64,000 nt of DNA from Aurantibacillus circumpalustris (GCF_029625215.1 NZ_CP121197.1:2046001-2110000), one strand, 5' to 3'; shown: positions 24,900 through 33,661, counted from the stretch's first letter. Made by a program: numbers and translations. Notes: generated by a model not told the origin, from the letters alone.

Positions 24900-24945
24900 C
24901 AAAGATCATGCGTATTGCCATTTCTGTTTATGATGTATGTCATAA
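24900..24945 (-). promoter_or_regulatory. CRP/FNR-type box and -7 element of the nos operon
   Basis: TTATGA-tgtatg-TCATAA (24928-24945) is a perfect palindrome. On the minus strand GATCTTTG (24900-24907), a 5-of-6 match to TAnnTTTG, lies 33 bp centre to centre downstream. This spacing recurs at the fasciclin and nad promoters and within 1 bp at the thioesterase promoter, suggesting a class II-type activator. Confidence 0.75.
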
Positions 24946-24961
24946 TAACTAAGGATACATG

Positions 24962-26542
24962 TCATGTTTCTGCACATCTAATTCGATTCATTATTTGGAG
25001 GTCTGAATTATAAAAGACACCAACATTATTTCTTCTTTTTTTTGCGCTTTTCAATATTAATAAGGAAACAGTTAGCATGTTCCTAAGTTCGAGTGTTTTT
25101 GGGCTAATAAAATCTTGAAAAGAACGATGACTTATTGTTTTTATCTCTTGCAATAATTCAATTCCTTTATCAATGTTAATAAATTTTGTTAGTATTCCAA
25201 AATTTTCACTCATTATTTTTTTACTCATATTTGCCCATTTTTCATTTAATGAACTGTTGATGTTTTTTTTATAGCTTAAATTCAATTCTTTAAAACGACT
25301 CTGAAATTTTATTTTAGTTATTGTTTTTACTGAAGCGAGGTAGCACCGGTGCGAAAAAACAAGGGCTTCCAACAAAGAGTTCGATGCCAATCTATTGGAG
25401 CCATGCAAACCCGTACAAGCACATTCGCCGCAAGCATATAAATTTTCGAGTGTTGTTTTACCGTATTCATCCGTAACAATTCCACCGCAACAATAATGTG
25501 CGGAGGGTACTACCGGTATCATTTTTTTGTTTGGATCAATGCCTAGATTAAAACATTTGGTTTGAATGGTAGGAAAATGTTTTTGGAAATCTTTTTTCGA
25601 AATATGTCTACAATCTAAGAAAACATGGGGCTCGTTTTGACGCTTTAATTCTGAAACAATGGCTCTCGACACAACATCTCTAGTGGCAAGCTCTTTACGC
25701 ACATCGTATTTCAGCATAAAGGCTTCTCCTTTTCTGTTTCGTAAAACCCCTCCAAATCCTCTTACAGCTTCCGAAATTAGAAAATCGGTACTTATTTTTG
25801 GCTGATATAAGGCCGTAGGATGGAATTGGATAAATTCCATATTTTTTATTTCAGCCTTTGCTCGGTACGCCATAGCAATTCCATCTCCTGTGGCGGTTTC
25901 TGAATTTGTAGTGTGTTCAAAAATTTGTCCCACACCCCCAGTGGCCAACACTGTAATTTTTGAAATTATTTTTTCGATGCTGCCTGTTTTTGATTTTAGA
26001 ATGTAAACGCCGTAACAAGAATTTAAATGCGGTAGTTGTTTTTCGAGTAGATGTTCATTTGTAATTAAGTCAATGGCAATGGTGTTTTGAAGGATTTGAA
26101 TGTTTTTTGCTCTTCTAACCTCTGTAAGTAACTTCCTTTCAATTTCTAAGCCCGTATAATCCCCTTTGTGCAGTATTCTGTTAGTACTATGGCCACCTTC
26201 TTTAGCAAGATCAAACGAATTCAATTTGGTTTTGTCGAACAAAACACCATAAGAAATTAATTCTTTCAACCTTTCTGGTCCTTCACGCACAACAAATTCC
26301 ACTACTTTTTTATTACAACTTTTTCCTCCAGCTTTTAAAGTATCGCTAATGTGTTTTTCAGGAGAGTCTTTTAAAATGTCACTTACAACCGCAATACCGC
26401 CTTGCGCATATTTTGTATTTGTTTCTTTTGATTCTGTTTTACAAATAATAATGATTTTCTTTTTAGGAAACTCTTTGGCGACTTTTATGGCATAACTTAA
26501 GCCCGCAATGCCCGATCCTATGACAAGAAAATCTGTTTTCAT
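24962..26542 (-). CDS. nadB: L-aspartate oxidase
   Basis: This 526-aa flavoprotein oxidises L-aspartate to iminoaspartate, the first step of NAD synthesis. The FAD-binding N terminus reads VIGSGIAGLSYAIKVA, with KYAQGGIAVV and the succinate-dehydrogenase-like HPTAL and RDVVSRAI motifs in order. CGGI and GECACTGLHGSNRLASNSLLE close the flavin site. It follows nadA by 3 nt. No nadC is seen here. The enzyme uses fumarate as well as O2, so it works anaerobically. Its operon promoter carries both a CRP/FNR-type box and an Rrf2-like palindrome. Confidence 0.95.
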   Translation of the reverse strand: MKTDFLVIGSGIAGLSYAIKVAKEFPKKKIIIICKTESKETNTKYAQGGIAVVSDILKDSPEKHISDTLKAGGKSCNKKVVEFVVREGPERLKELISYGVLFDKTKLNSFDLAKEGGHSTNRILHKGDYTGLEIERKLLTEVRRAKNIQILQNTIAIDLITNEHLLEKQLPHLNSCYGVYILKSKTGSIEKIISKITVLATGGVGQIFEHTTNSETATGDGIAMAYRAKAEIKNMEFIQFHPTALYQPKISTDFLISEAVRGFGGVLRNRKGEAFMLKYDVRKELATRDVVSRAIVSELKRQNEPHVFLDCRHISKKDFQKHFPTIQTKCFNLGIDPNKKMIPVVPSAHYCCGGIVTDEYGKTTLENLYACGECACTGLHGSNRLASNSLLEALVFSHRCYLASVKTITKIKFQSRFKELNLSYKKNINSSLNEKWANMSKKIMSENFGILTKFINIDKGIELLQEIKTISHRSFQDFISPKTLELRNMLTVSLLILKSAKKRRNNVGVFYNSDLQIMNRIRCAET

Positions 26543-26545
26543 AAT

Positions 26546-27511
26546 TTAGTTCAATGTTTTTTTAACTGATAAATCAAGCATTCTCTGAATAGGATGCAAT
26601 GCTTTTTTTCTCAGTGATTCGGTTAAGGTTATTTCAGGAGATTCGTTGCTTAAACACAAATAAAGTTTTTCAAGAGTATTCATTTTCATGTAACTACATT
26701 CACTACATGCACAAGTATTATCTTCATTTATTGGAGCGGGTATCAGAATTTTATTAGGTGATTCCTTTTTCATTTGATGTAAAATTCCCACCTCGGTTGC
26801 TATAATAAACTCGTTGCCTTTGTCTTGTTTAAGAAACTTCAGCATAGCTGAAGTTGAACCAATAAAGTCTGCTTTTTCAAGTAATTTTTCTTTTGCTTCA
26901 GGATGAACAATTAGTTTCGCGTTAGGATGTAATAATTGTAAATGCTCAATTTTTTTAATTGAAAAGGCTTCGTGTACCTCGCAAACACCATCCCACAAGA
27001 TTAAATCACGTCCTGTTTTTTTTATCAAATACTTGCCAAGGTTTTTATCCGGTGCAAAAATTATAGGGATATTTTTTGGTATTGAATTAATAATATCAAT
27101 TGCATTGGCGGAAGTACAAATAACGTCGCTTAAGGCTTTAATCTCGGCACTGCAATTGATATAAGATACTACCTTATGGTCTGGATGATTTTTCACGAAA
27201 GTTTCAAATTCTTTGGGCGAACAAGATGCAGCCAATGAACAACCTGCATTTATATCGGGAAGTAAAACCTTCTTTGTGGGATTCAAAATTTTCGCAGTTT
27301 CAGCCATAAAATGAACCCCAGCAAATACAATTATTTTTGCTTTTGTAGATGCTGCTTTTTGCGATAAACCTAGACTATCTCCTATAAAATCAGCAACATC
27401 TTGTATTTCAGGTCCCTGATAATAGTGAGCCAGAATAATTGCGTCTTTTTCCTGCTTTAATTTTAAAACGTGTTCTTGTAATAAGACTGTATTTTTAAGA
27501 GAAAGTGTCAT
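26546..27511 (-). CDS. nadA: Quinolinate synthase
   Basis: This 321-aa [4Fe-4S] enzyme condenses iminoaspartate and DHAP to quinolinate. The N-terminal AHYYQGPEIQDVADFIGDS block and the cluster cysteines in INAGCSLAASC, WDGVCEVHE and CACSECSYMK are all present. The cluster makes NadA a likely NO or O2 target, which fits the Rrf2-like operator in its promoter. The gene starts the nadA-nadB operon. Upstream, 15 nt before the start, lies a perfect TAnnTTTG element. Confidence 0.95.
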   Translation of the reverse strand: MTLSLKNTVLLQEHVLKLKQEKDAIILAHYYQGPEIQDVADFIGDSLGLSQKAASTKAKIIVFAGVHFMAETAKILNPTKKVLLPDINAGCSLAASCSPKEFETFVKNHPDHKVVSYINCSAEIKALSDVICTSANAIDIINSIPKNIPIIFAPDKNLGKYLIKKTGRDLILWDGVCEVHEAFSIKKIEHLQLLHPNAKLIVHPEAKEKLLEKADFIGSTSAMLKFLKQDKGNEFIIATEVGILHQMKKESPNKILIPAPINEDNTCACSECSYMKMNTLEKLYLCLSNESPEITLTESLRKKALHPIQRMLDLSVKKTLN

Positions 27512-27525
27512 AAATTATACAGACT

Positions 27526-27571
27526 CAAAATTAATCGGATAATTTTGTCCGAGTTATGATAAGAATCATGT
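27526..27571 (-). promoter_or_regulatory. nadAB promoter with CRP/FNR-type box and overlapping Rrf2-like site
   Basis: On the minus strand the -7 element TAATTTTG (27526-27533) is perfect. The box TTATGA-taagaa-TCATGT (27554-27571) is centred 33 bp upstream. Between them an imperfect Rrf2-type palindrome AATCGGAT-aatttt-GTCCGAGTT (27533-27555) has the same 6-bp spacing as the operators at 8113 and 14223, with one arm degenerate. Confidence 0.68.
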
Positions 27572-27584
27572 TTTCCTTTGATAT

Positions 27585-27630
27585 TAATCATCTAACTGAT
27601 TAGCTTAAGAACTAATTTTGCGAGTCGCAA
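27585..27630. promoter_or_regulatory. Two further palindromes between nadA and the desaturase gene
   Basis: TAATCA-tctaac-TGATTA (27585-27602) and TTGCGA-g-TCGCAA (27618-27630) are perfect palindromes. They lie 65-110 nt upstream of the desaturase start. They differ from the nad site in core polarity. Possible operators for the desaturase-queD unit; the regulator is unknown. Confidence 0.4.
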
Positions 27631-27694
27631 TATGCCAACTAAGCTCTTATAAAGTATAATTGCGAATAATAAGGTCAAATTAAGTTACACTTTT

Positions 27695-28771
27695 ATGAAT
27701 CCAGTAAGATTTACCAGCAAAGATGCAAATGAAAAACTATTTGTAAACACTCTTAAAAAAAATGTAAATGATTATTTTAAAACTAACCATTTATCAACCA
27801 AAGCCAATTCGGCCATGGTTATTAAAAGTATTATTTTAATCTCCTTATACCTTGTGCCATTTGTGTTGATTTTAACGATCCCAATGAATAGTTGGTTGGC
27901 ATTACTATGCACTGTTGTTATGGGTATTGGCATTGCCGGAGTTGGTATGGGTGTTATGCATGATGCCGCTCATGGAGCCTATTCAAGAAAACACTGGTTG
28001 AATGATTTACTCGCAGGCTCACTTTATTTATTGGGAAGTAACGTATTAAACTGGAAAATACAACACAATGTACTGCATCACACCTATACCAATGTAAATG
28101 GTTTAGATGAAGATATTGATGAAAAAGGCCCCATTCGTTTATCGGAGAACACACCACTAAAGAAAATTCATAGGTTTCAATACATCTATGCGGTATTTTT
28201 TTATGGACTTATGACGGTTGTAATGTTAACCAACGATTTTACGCGACTAAGACATTATTCAAAACTGGGTTTGCTTAAAACGCAAGGGAAAAATTTACAA
28301 ACTGAATTTATTAAAATGCTTTTTCGAAAGGCTATTTATTTAGGGCTTATTTTCGGACTTCCACTTTGGCTTACACCTTTTAATTTTTGGCAAGTATTAC
28401 TTGGTTTTTTTGTAATGCACTGGATAGCAAGCATTATACTAAGTTTTGTGTTTCAAATGGCGCATGTGGTGGAAGGAGCCAGCCAAGAAGATTCTCTTCA
28501 TGATATTGAAACCGATTGGCATGTACATCAGTTAAGAACCACAAGTGATTTTGCTCGGAATAATCGTTTATTAAGCTGGTATGTAGGCGGATTAAATTTT
28601 CAAATAGAACATCATTTATTCCCTGGTATTTGTCACATTCACTATAAAAAAATTGCGCCCATTGTTGAGGCAACTGCGCTGAAATATAATATGCCTTACA
28701 ATTTGAAACCTAGCTTTAGAGCAGCGCTTTTTTCACATACACAACGTTTAAAAGAATTAGGAAGAGCCTAA
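27695..28771 (+). CDS. Membrane fatty acid desaturase
   Basis: This 358-aa protein has four membrane helices and the three histidine boxes of acyl-lipid desaturases: HDAAHGAYS (HxxxH), HNVLHHTY (HxxHH) and QIEHHLFPGICH (QxxHH). The QxxHH box is typical of front-end or linoleoyl-CoA-type desaturases. There is no cytochrome b5 domain. It needs O2 and a di-iron centre. It is divergent from nadA, with an intergenic region full of palindromes, and 17 nt before queD. Confidence 0.9.
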   Translation: MNPVRFTSKDANEKLFVNTLKKNVNDYFKTNHLSTKANSAMVIKSIILISLYLVPFVLILTIPMNSWLALLCTVVMGIGIAGVGMGVMHDAAHGAYSRKHWLNDLLAGSLYLLGSNVLNWKIQHNVLHHTYTNVNGLDEDIDEKGPIRLSENTPLKKIHRFQYIYAVFFYGLMTVVMLTNDFTRLRHYSKLGLLKTQGKNLQTEFIKMLFRKAIYLGLIFGLPLWLTPFNFWQVLLGFFVMHWIASIILSFVFQMAHVVEGASQEDSLHDIETDWHVHQLRTTSDFARNNRLLSWYVGGLNFQIEHHLFPGICHIHYKKIAPIVEATALKYNMPYNLKPSFRAALFSHTQRLKELGRA

Positions 28772-28788
28772 AAAATTATTTTAAAGAA

Positions 28789-29244
28789 ATGCGTGATCAA
28801 AGAATAAGAGTCACAAAGTCATTTACCTTCGATATGGCACATGCTTTGTATGGTTATGATGGTTTATGTAAAAACATTCATGGACATACTTACAAATTGC
28901 ACATTACTTTGTTGGGAAAAGTACTTAACGATTATGAAAATCCTAAAGATGGAATGGTCATGGATTTTTCTGATTTGAAAAAACTTGTGCAACAGCAAAT
29001 CCTATCCATTTATGACCACGCTCTTGTACTCAATGGTGATTCTCCTCATGCAGAGCTAAAAGATTTAAAAGAGAATTTTGAAAAAATAGTTTTTTTAGAA
29101 AATCAACCTACTTGCGAAAACTTAGTATTAGATATCGTTTACAAGTTAAAAAAGAAGCTGCCTGAAAACGTAATTTTACATGCAATTAAATTAAAAGAAA
29201 CGCCCACATCTTTTGCGGAGTGGTATACCGAAGATAATCTCTAA
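28789..29244 (+). CDS. queD: 6-pyruvoyl/6-carboxy-tetrahydropterin synthase (QueD family)
   Basis: This 151-aa enzyme has the zinc-site His in FDMAHALYGYDGLCKNIHGHTYKLHIT, the active-site Cys in YDGLCKNIHGH and the conserved VMDFSDLKKLV, PTCENL and KLKETPTSFAEW blocks. It converts dihydroneopterin triphosphate to 6-carboxy-tetrahydropterin in queuosine synthesis, or acts as PTP synthase; the bacterial QueD role is more likely. It follows the desaturase by 17 nt and is convergent with the hemerythrin gene, 2 nt apart. Confidence 0.9.
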   Translation: MRDQRIRVTKSFTFDMAHALYGYDGLCKNIHGHTYKLHITLLGKVLNDYENPKDGMVMDFSDLKKLVQQQILSIYDHALVLNGDSPHAELKDLKENFEKIVFLENQPTCENLVLDIVYKLKKKLPENVILHAIKLKETPTSFAEWYTEDNL

Positions 29245-29246
29245 GT

Positions 29247-29729
29247 TTATTTTGTTTCCCAGAATTTATCTTCCCAAGTATCATCCTTTTTTTCGTTATG
29301 TGATTGAAGCGCTTCAGCTAATTGACTTTCGGGCACTAGTCGCTGTAATTCTTTAAACAAAACACGTTCTTCCATTCGAATGTGTTTTTCTAGTTCCACC
29401 TCAATCTGCATTAAAGACTGCAGTACATTAGTTGTGTCTTCGAACAAGGCTTTAAGTTTTAAGTGATCTTTGGTAGCTTGTTGCACCAATTCACTTTCTT
29501 CGCCTAATAATGGAAAAATATATTTTTCTTCTATTTTAAAATGAGGTAATAAATGTTCTTTAAAAAAATAATCGGTGTACCTTTTAATCCGTTCATGATC
29601 TGTTTTCTTTAAACCTGTTCGTATTTTCCAACACAATAAAAGACCATAATGGTGGTCATGACTTAAACACTGAAGCGATGCGTTTCGCTTAATAGGTCCA
29701 TTATTATCATTTTTAAAATTGTCAATCAT
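29247..29729 (-). CDS. Hemerythrin-domain protein
   Basis: This 160-aa protein is a single hemerythrin-like four-helix bundle. Likely di-iron ligands lie in LSHDHHYG, HFKIEEKYIFPLL, DHLKLKALF and HIRMEERVLFKELQ. Proteins of this type bind O2 or NO, or serve iron and redox sensing. It lacks the ScdA N-terminal domain of RIC. It lies 21 nt after the Usp gene on the same strand and is probably co-transcribed with it, so it belongs to the promoter at 30671-30715. Confidence 0.85.
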   Translation of the reverse strand: MIDNFKNDNNGPIKRNASLQCLSHDHHYGLLLCWKIRTGLKKTDHERIKRYTDYFFKEHLLPHFKIEEKYIFPLLGEESELVQQATKDHLKLKALFEDTTNVLQSLMQIEVELEKHIRMEERVLFKELQRLVPESQLAEALQSHNEKKDDTWEDKFWETK

Positions 29730-29750
29730 TTGTTTTGTGTTTAACAGGTT

Positions 29751-30641
29751 TTACCATAAACCACCTATACTTGATGGCGCAATGTTTTCCTCATGAATTT
29801 CGGGTGGTATAGATAATACCGGAATACTCGACTCATCAACCAATTCACGATCATAATTCCGTGCTAAAAATCCAGTGCCGTTATTTTGATCAGTCATTGT
29901 AATAATTATATCTGCTTTACTTTTTTTAGCATTCGAAAGCGTTTTTCCGGCAAAATTGTCTGATTTTACCAATTCTGAACTTACTTCGATATCCTCTTCT
30001 TTAATCCTTTTTGATACTTGTCTCATTATCAAACCCAGTTTAAGTTGATCGGATGTTTCATCTGAATCAGAAACACCTAGTAAATGAATTTTAGCTGTAT
30101 TCATTTTGGCAACTTGAATAGCAACATTTACTTTTTGTCGGGTATGCTCAGAAAGATCGATTGGAAGAAGTATGTTTGAGAAATGCGACTTCTTGCTATC
30201 GTTACGGATTGTTAAAACTGGTATTTGAGATTTTGAAACGACACGGTGGGAATTGCTTCCAGAAAAAAGACTGCTTACAGAGTCTGATCCATTTGTTCCC
30301 ATTACAATAAGGCCCACTTGTTTTTTTTCTGCAATTTTAATTATCTCAGAAATGCGACCTCCCAATCCGATAATTACTTTTACTGGAATGGAATATTTAT
30401 TTCTAATTTCTTTGGCGGTACTTTCAATTAGTTTTTTATAATTCTCAGATTCTTTGGTTATTTCTCTTAAATCTGATGTAGTGTACGGGAAATTGAGAAA
30501 AGATTTTTTTTGGCGAACGTATAAAAGAAAAAGTTCACCTTTGTTAAGTTGTGCCAATGAAGCTGCATAACCAATAGCTTTTGTAGAAGTGCTAGAAAAA
30601 TCAACGGGAGTTAAAATTCTACTTGTGTTTAATTTGATCAT
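29751..30641 (-). CDS. Tandem universal stress protein (UspA-like, two domains)
   Basis: Two UspA-like domains follow each other: residues about 1-145 (ILTPVDFSSTSTKAIGYA ... GLIVMGTNGSDSVSSLFSGSNSHRVV) and 150-296 (ILLPIDLSEHTRQKVNVA ... DIIITMTDQNN). The first has the G-2x-G-9x-G(S/T) ATP-binding pattern; the second looks degenerate. I place the start at the ATG at 30641 (MIKLNTSRILTPVDF), because longer frames would begin inside the promoter. An ATG at 30670 is also possible. It is followed by a hemerythrin gene. Its promoter is nearly the same as that of the PAS kinase next to it. Confidence 0.88.
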   Translation of the reverse strand: MIKLNTSRILTPVDFSSTSTKAIGYAASLAQLNKGELFLLYVRQKKSFLNFPYTTSDLREITKESENYKKLIESTAKEIRNKYSIPVKVIIGLGGRISEIIKIAEKKQVGLIVMGTNGSDSVSSLFSGSNSHRVVSKSQIPVLTIRNDSKKSHFSNILLPIDLSEHTRQKVNVAIQVAKMNTAKIHLLGVSDSDETSDQLKLGLIMRQVSKRIKEEDIEVSSELVKSDNFAGKTLSNAKKSKADIIITMTDQNNGTGFLARNYDRELVDESSIPVLSIPPEIHEENIAPSSIGGLW

Positions 30642-30670
30642 AGTTTTTGGAATTAAACTTTTTTCCATGC

Positions 30671-30715
30671 TAAAGTTCTGTATAAATAGGATGTTTGCCA
30701 CTGATATCGGTCAGT
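30671..30715 (-). promoter_or_regulatory. Promoter of the Usp gene with AACTGA-N6-TCAGT box
   Basis: ACTGA-tatcgg-TCAGT (30700-30715) is a palindrome with TGA-N6-TCA geometry. Its centre is 33 bp upstream of GAACTTTA (30671-30678, minus strand) in the -7 position. The 45-bp stretch 30696-30740 is 36/45 identical to 33111-33155 before the PAS-kinase gene. Confidence 0.65.
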
Positions 30716-30743
30716 TGTATAAATGAGAATAGTCATGAAGTTC

Positions 30744-33011
30744 TTATATATTGAATTCAATTTGGAATTCCGTCCCTACATTAACTTCACTTTGCACCTT
30801 AATTGTACCTCCAAGTTTTTCTACTTGCGCTTTAACCATATACAATCCCATGCCCTTACCATCTATGTGATTATGAAATCTTTTATAGAGACCGAAAATT
30901 TGAGTGGCATTGTTTTCCAAATCTATGCCCATACCATTGTCTTTTATAAAAATCGTAAGATTATCTTCGGTACGTTTAGTTTTGATGTGTACTATCGCCG
31001 CTTGCCCTTCACGTTTATATTTTATGCTATTAGAAATCAGATTATAGAAAATGCTATGCAGGTACGTTTTGAAGGTGAAAATTTGCTCCACTTGCACAAA
31101 ATCGGTTGTAATTGTTACGTTCTCTAATTGAATTAAAGTACTAATTGATGTTTTGATGTCATATACCAGATCATCGAATTTAACTATTTCCTTATATTCA
31201 ACAATATTTTGCGTTGTTTGCAAAATTAGATTAAGATCCGTAATAACATTATCTAGTTTTTCCGTTGATTCCCCTATGCCTTTAATTAATCTGTCTAAAT
31301 CTTTTTCATTCCCAACACTTCTATTTTGAAGTAAGACTCCAAGCCCAATTATATTGGCAACAGGCGCGCGCAAGTTGTGTGAAATGATATAAGCAAATTG
31401 CTCAAGATCCTTATTGCGTTGCATAAGATCAGTGGTTATTTTTTCCTTCTCAGTCTCGGTCCTCTTCCGTTGTGTAATATCCTCACTTGCAATAATAAGT
31501 CCAATAACACTCTCCATTTTATCGAAAACAGGTAGCATCTTAACATGGTACCAGTATAAATCGTTTAGAACCCCAAAACTTATATCATAAGAAACCGTTT
31601 CACCTTTTAAAACTTTTTCATGCCTTTTTTTTGCAATACTCCTTCTGTTGCAAGGTTGAGATTCAAATAGATTTTTCCCTTCTTCCAATGTAAAACCCAA
31701 CTGCTTTCGATAACCTTTTACAGCAGTATTATTAAAAGAAATCACATTAAATTTTTTATCAAGCAACACGTATGCAGTCTCGGTATTTTTGAATATGGTT
31801 TGTAAATTCGCTTCAGATTTTAAAAGATGTTCGTCGGCATTTTTCTTTTCAGAAATATTGGTTGCAGCAACATTTACCCCAATTACGTTCTTCTCAAGAT
31901 CAAAAACCGGAAGCATGTTTACGTTGAGCCAAATTATTTTATGAGGATATTTGTACCTTACTTCGTAGGCTATTTTCCTGCCATTTTCCAGAACATTTTT
32001 AATTGTATTTTTTACTTTTTCTTGTCTCTTTTCAGGTAGCGCTTCTGCAAAATGAATTCCAATTGAAATTTTCGCCTCAATTTCTTCTTCTAGCATTGTT
32101 TTTGCTACGTTATTAAAAGAAGTTATCTCACCCTTTTTATTTAATAAAATATAACCTGTATCAGTATTTTCTAGAATCGTTCTAAGATTATTTTTAGTTC
32201 TTTGCAAACGTTCTTCTGCTTTTTTTCGGAAGGTGATGTCTTGCATGGCACCCACCATTCTCACAGCTCTACCCGCTTCATTGTAAACAATATAAGCCCT
32301 ATCGTAAAAGTATAAGATTGTACCGTCAGCCTTATAATAACCGTACTCTCCTTCCCAAAAATCATTCTTTGATTCCTCTAGTACCTTATGGATACCTTTA
32401 ATAATACGGTTCCTGTCATTTTCTATAATTCTTTCGTTCCATATGTTGACGTTTTGCTCTAGATTGCTGTCACCATACCCAAGTATCTTTTTATAACTTT
32501 CGTTCCAATAAAGTTGACTTGTCTCCAAATCCCAGTCCCAAATAATATCATTTGTTGCTTTGCAAAGTAAATCATAACGCTCTTTATTTTCTTTCAGACA
32601 TTTATTAGTTAGGATTTGTTCTGTGATGTCACAGCTTATTCCGTCTAACTGAATGAGGTTTCCCGAATGGTCTAAGGTGGGTATTATTTTATTTTGCAAC
32701 CATTTTACTTTTTGTTCTTTGCTAATAATACGGCATTCATAAGTAACTATTCTACCTTCTTTAAGTTCAATAATTTGTTTCTTGATTATTGATTTATCGT
32801 CGGGATGAATTAGGTTATACCAAAGGTTATCGTTTGTAAGAAAGTCATCAACACAAAATCCGTAAATTTTCTCACATGCTGGTGATATTTTTGTGATTAG
32901 CTTTGTTCTAAAATCCAGTGAAAAAAAGAGTTCATTCGAGTTTTCGAATTGTAATTTGTATTCTCGTAGATTTCTGTCTGGGTCCTCAACGAATAAATTT
33001 TTACTGCTCAT
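30744..33011 (-). CDS. Multi-PAS sensor histidine kinase
   Basis: This 755-aa cytoplasmic kinase has no membrane helix. About four PAS/PAC units follow one another (near residues 20-130, 145-262, 272-385 and 398-515). A HisKA domain follows with the phospho-acceptor in FAYIISHNLRAPVANI, and a HATPase domain (SNSIKYKR, DNGMGID, GKGMGLYMVKAQVEKLGG). No response regulator is adjacent, so it is an orphan kinase. The PAS domains could bind haem or flavin, but no ligand residues can be called by eye. Its promoter shares a conserved 45-bp element with that of the Usp gene next to it. Confidence 0.92.
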   Translation of the reverse strand: MSSKNLFVEDPDRNLREYKLQFENSNELFFSLDFRTKLITKISPACEKIYGFCVDDFLTNDNLWYNLIHPDDKSIIKKQIIELKEGRIVTYECRIISKEQKVKWLQNKIIPTLDHSGNLIQLDGISCDITEQILTNKCLKENKERYDLLCKATNDIIWDWDLETSQLYWNESYKKILGYGDSNLEQNVNIWNERIIENDRNRIIKGIHKVLEESKNDFWEGEYGYYKADGTILYFYDRAYIVYNEAGRAVRMVGAMQDITFRKKAEERLQRTKNNLRTILENTDTGYILLNKKGEITSFNNVAKTMLEEEIEAKISIGIHFAEALPEKRQEKVKNTIKNVLENGRKIAYEVRYKYPHKIIWLNVNMLPVFDLEKNVIGVNVAATNISEKKNADEHLLKSEANLQTIFKNTETAYVLLDKKFNVISFNNTAVKGYRKQLGFTLEEGKNLFESQPCNRRSIAKKRHEKVLKGETVSYDISFGVLNDLYWYHVKMLPVFDKMESVIGLIIASEDITQRKRTETEKEKITTDLMQRNKDLEQFAYIISHNLRAPVANIIGLGVLLQNRSVGNEKDLDRLIKGIGESTEKLDNVITDLNLILQTTQNIVEYKEIVKFDDLVYDIKTSISTLIQLENVTITTDFVQVEQIFTFKTYLHSIFYNLISNSIKYKREGQAAIVHIKTKRTEDNLTIFIKDNGMGIDLENNATQIFGLYKRFHNHIDGKGMGLYMVKAQVEKLGGTIKVQSEVNVGTEFQIEFNI

Positions 33012-33085
33012 TATACTAATCTTTAATTACAATTATATGTCACGTTTTATAAAATGCTTTTTTAAAATAAATCTCTTTTCATAGA

Positions 33086-33130
33086 TAAATTTCACTATAA
33101 ACACTTGATTTGCGACTGATTTTGGTTAGT
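33086..33130 (-). promoter_or_regulatory. Promoter of the PAS kinase gene, near-copy of the Usp promoter
   Basis: ACTGA-ttttgg-TTAGT (33115-33130) and GAAATTTA (33086-33093, minus strand) are spaced 33 bp, as in the Usp promoter. TTTATA and GAAnTTTA downstream of the box are also conserved between the two. Confidence 0.62.
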
Positions 33131-33230
33131 TGCAAAAATGAGAAAAGTCAGGAATTAAAAGGTTATATAGTAAGTTAAATTAACTTCTAGTAGATAAGAT
33201 GAAAGAAATCTATCTATTTATTCTTGTGAA

Positions 33231-33628
33231 GTGGAGAATATTTTTGCATTGGGTGATATTGCCTTAATAACGGTCCTTAATACCCAAAAGGTCATCCTCA
33301 AGTGGCAAACGTGGCTATTAATCAAGCAAAGCTGCTTATTAAAAATCTTACATTAATTACTGAAAATAAAAAATACACGAGTTCGAGTACAAAGATAGGG
33401 GGTTCAATGGCTACAATTAGAACTAATAAGGCTGTTGTGGATTTACCTTTTGTTAATTTTAAAGGCTACATCGCCTAGCTGATTTGGATGCTTTTACACC
33501 TTATGTTAATACTTAGTGTTAGAAATAAACTCATCATTTTTATTAACTACACCTGGGCTTACGTCACAAAGGGTTCTTCTTTAAGATTAATACTTTCCGA
33601 CCCATCTAAACACAAAATTGGTACGTAA
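33231..33628 (+). pseudogene. ndh: Type II NADH:quinone oxidoreductase (ndh) C-terminal remnant
   Basis: The sequence reads as the C-terminal third of NDH-2 but is broken. ENIFALGDIALIT is in frame from 33234 to about 33272. The frame then shifts, and YPKGHPQVANVAINQAKLL continues from 33281. The family block GSMATIRTNKAVVDLP is intact. A TAG at 33476-33478 replaces the Trp of the usual A-W-x-x-W-M. The tail LIWMLLHLMLILSVRNK continues to TAA at 33626-33628. The N-terminal two-thirds, with both nucleotide-binding domains, is missing. It is therefore a dead fragment. Confidence 0.88.
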
Positions 33629-33661
33629 GCTATGCCTTAATTTATAGAACAAAGCTCTAAG

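Noticed and set aside
33476-33478. Recoded stop codon (selenocysteine-like readthrough) in the ndh reading frame
   Set aside because: The codon is TAG in place of Trp, the frame is also shifted upstream, and the N-terminal two-thirds is missing, so simple gene decay explains it.
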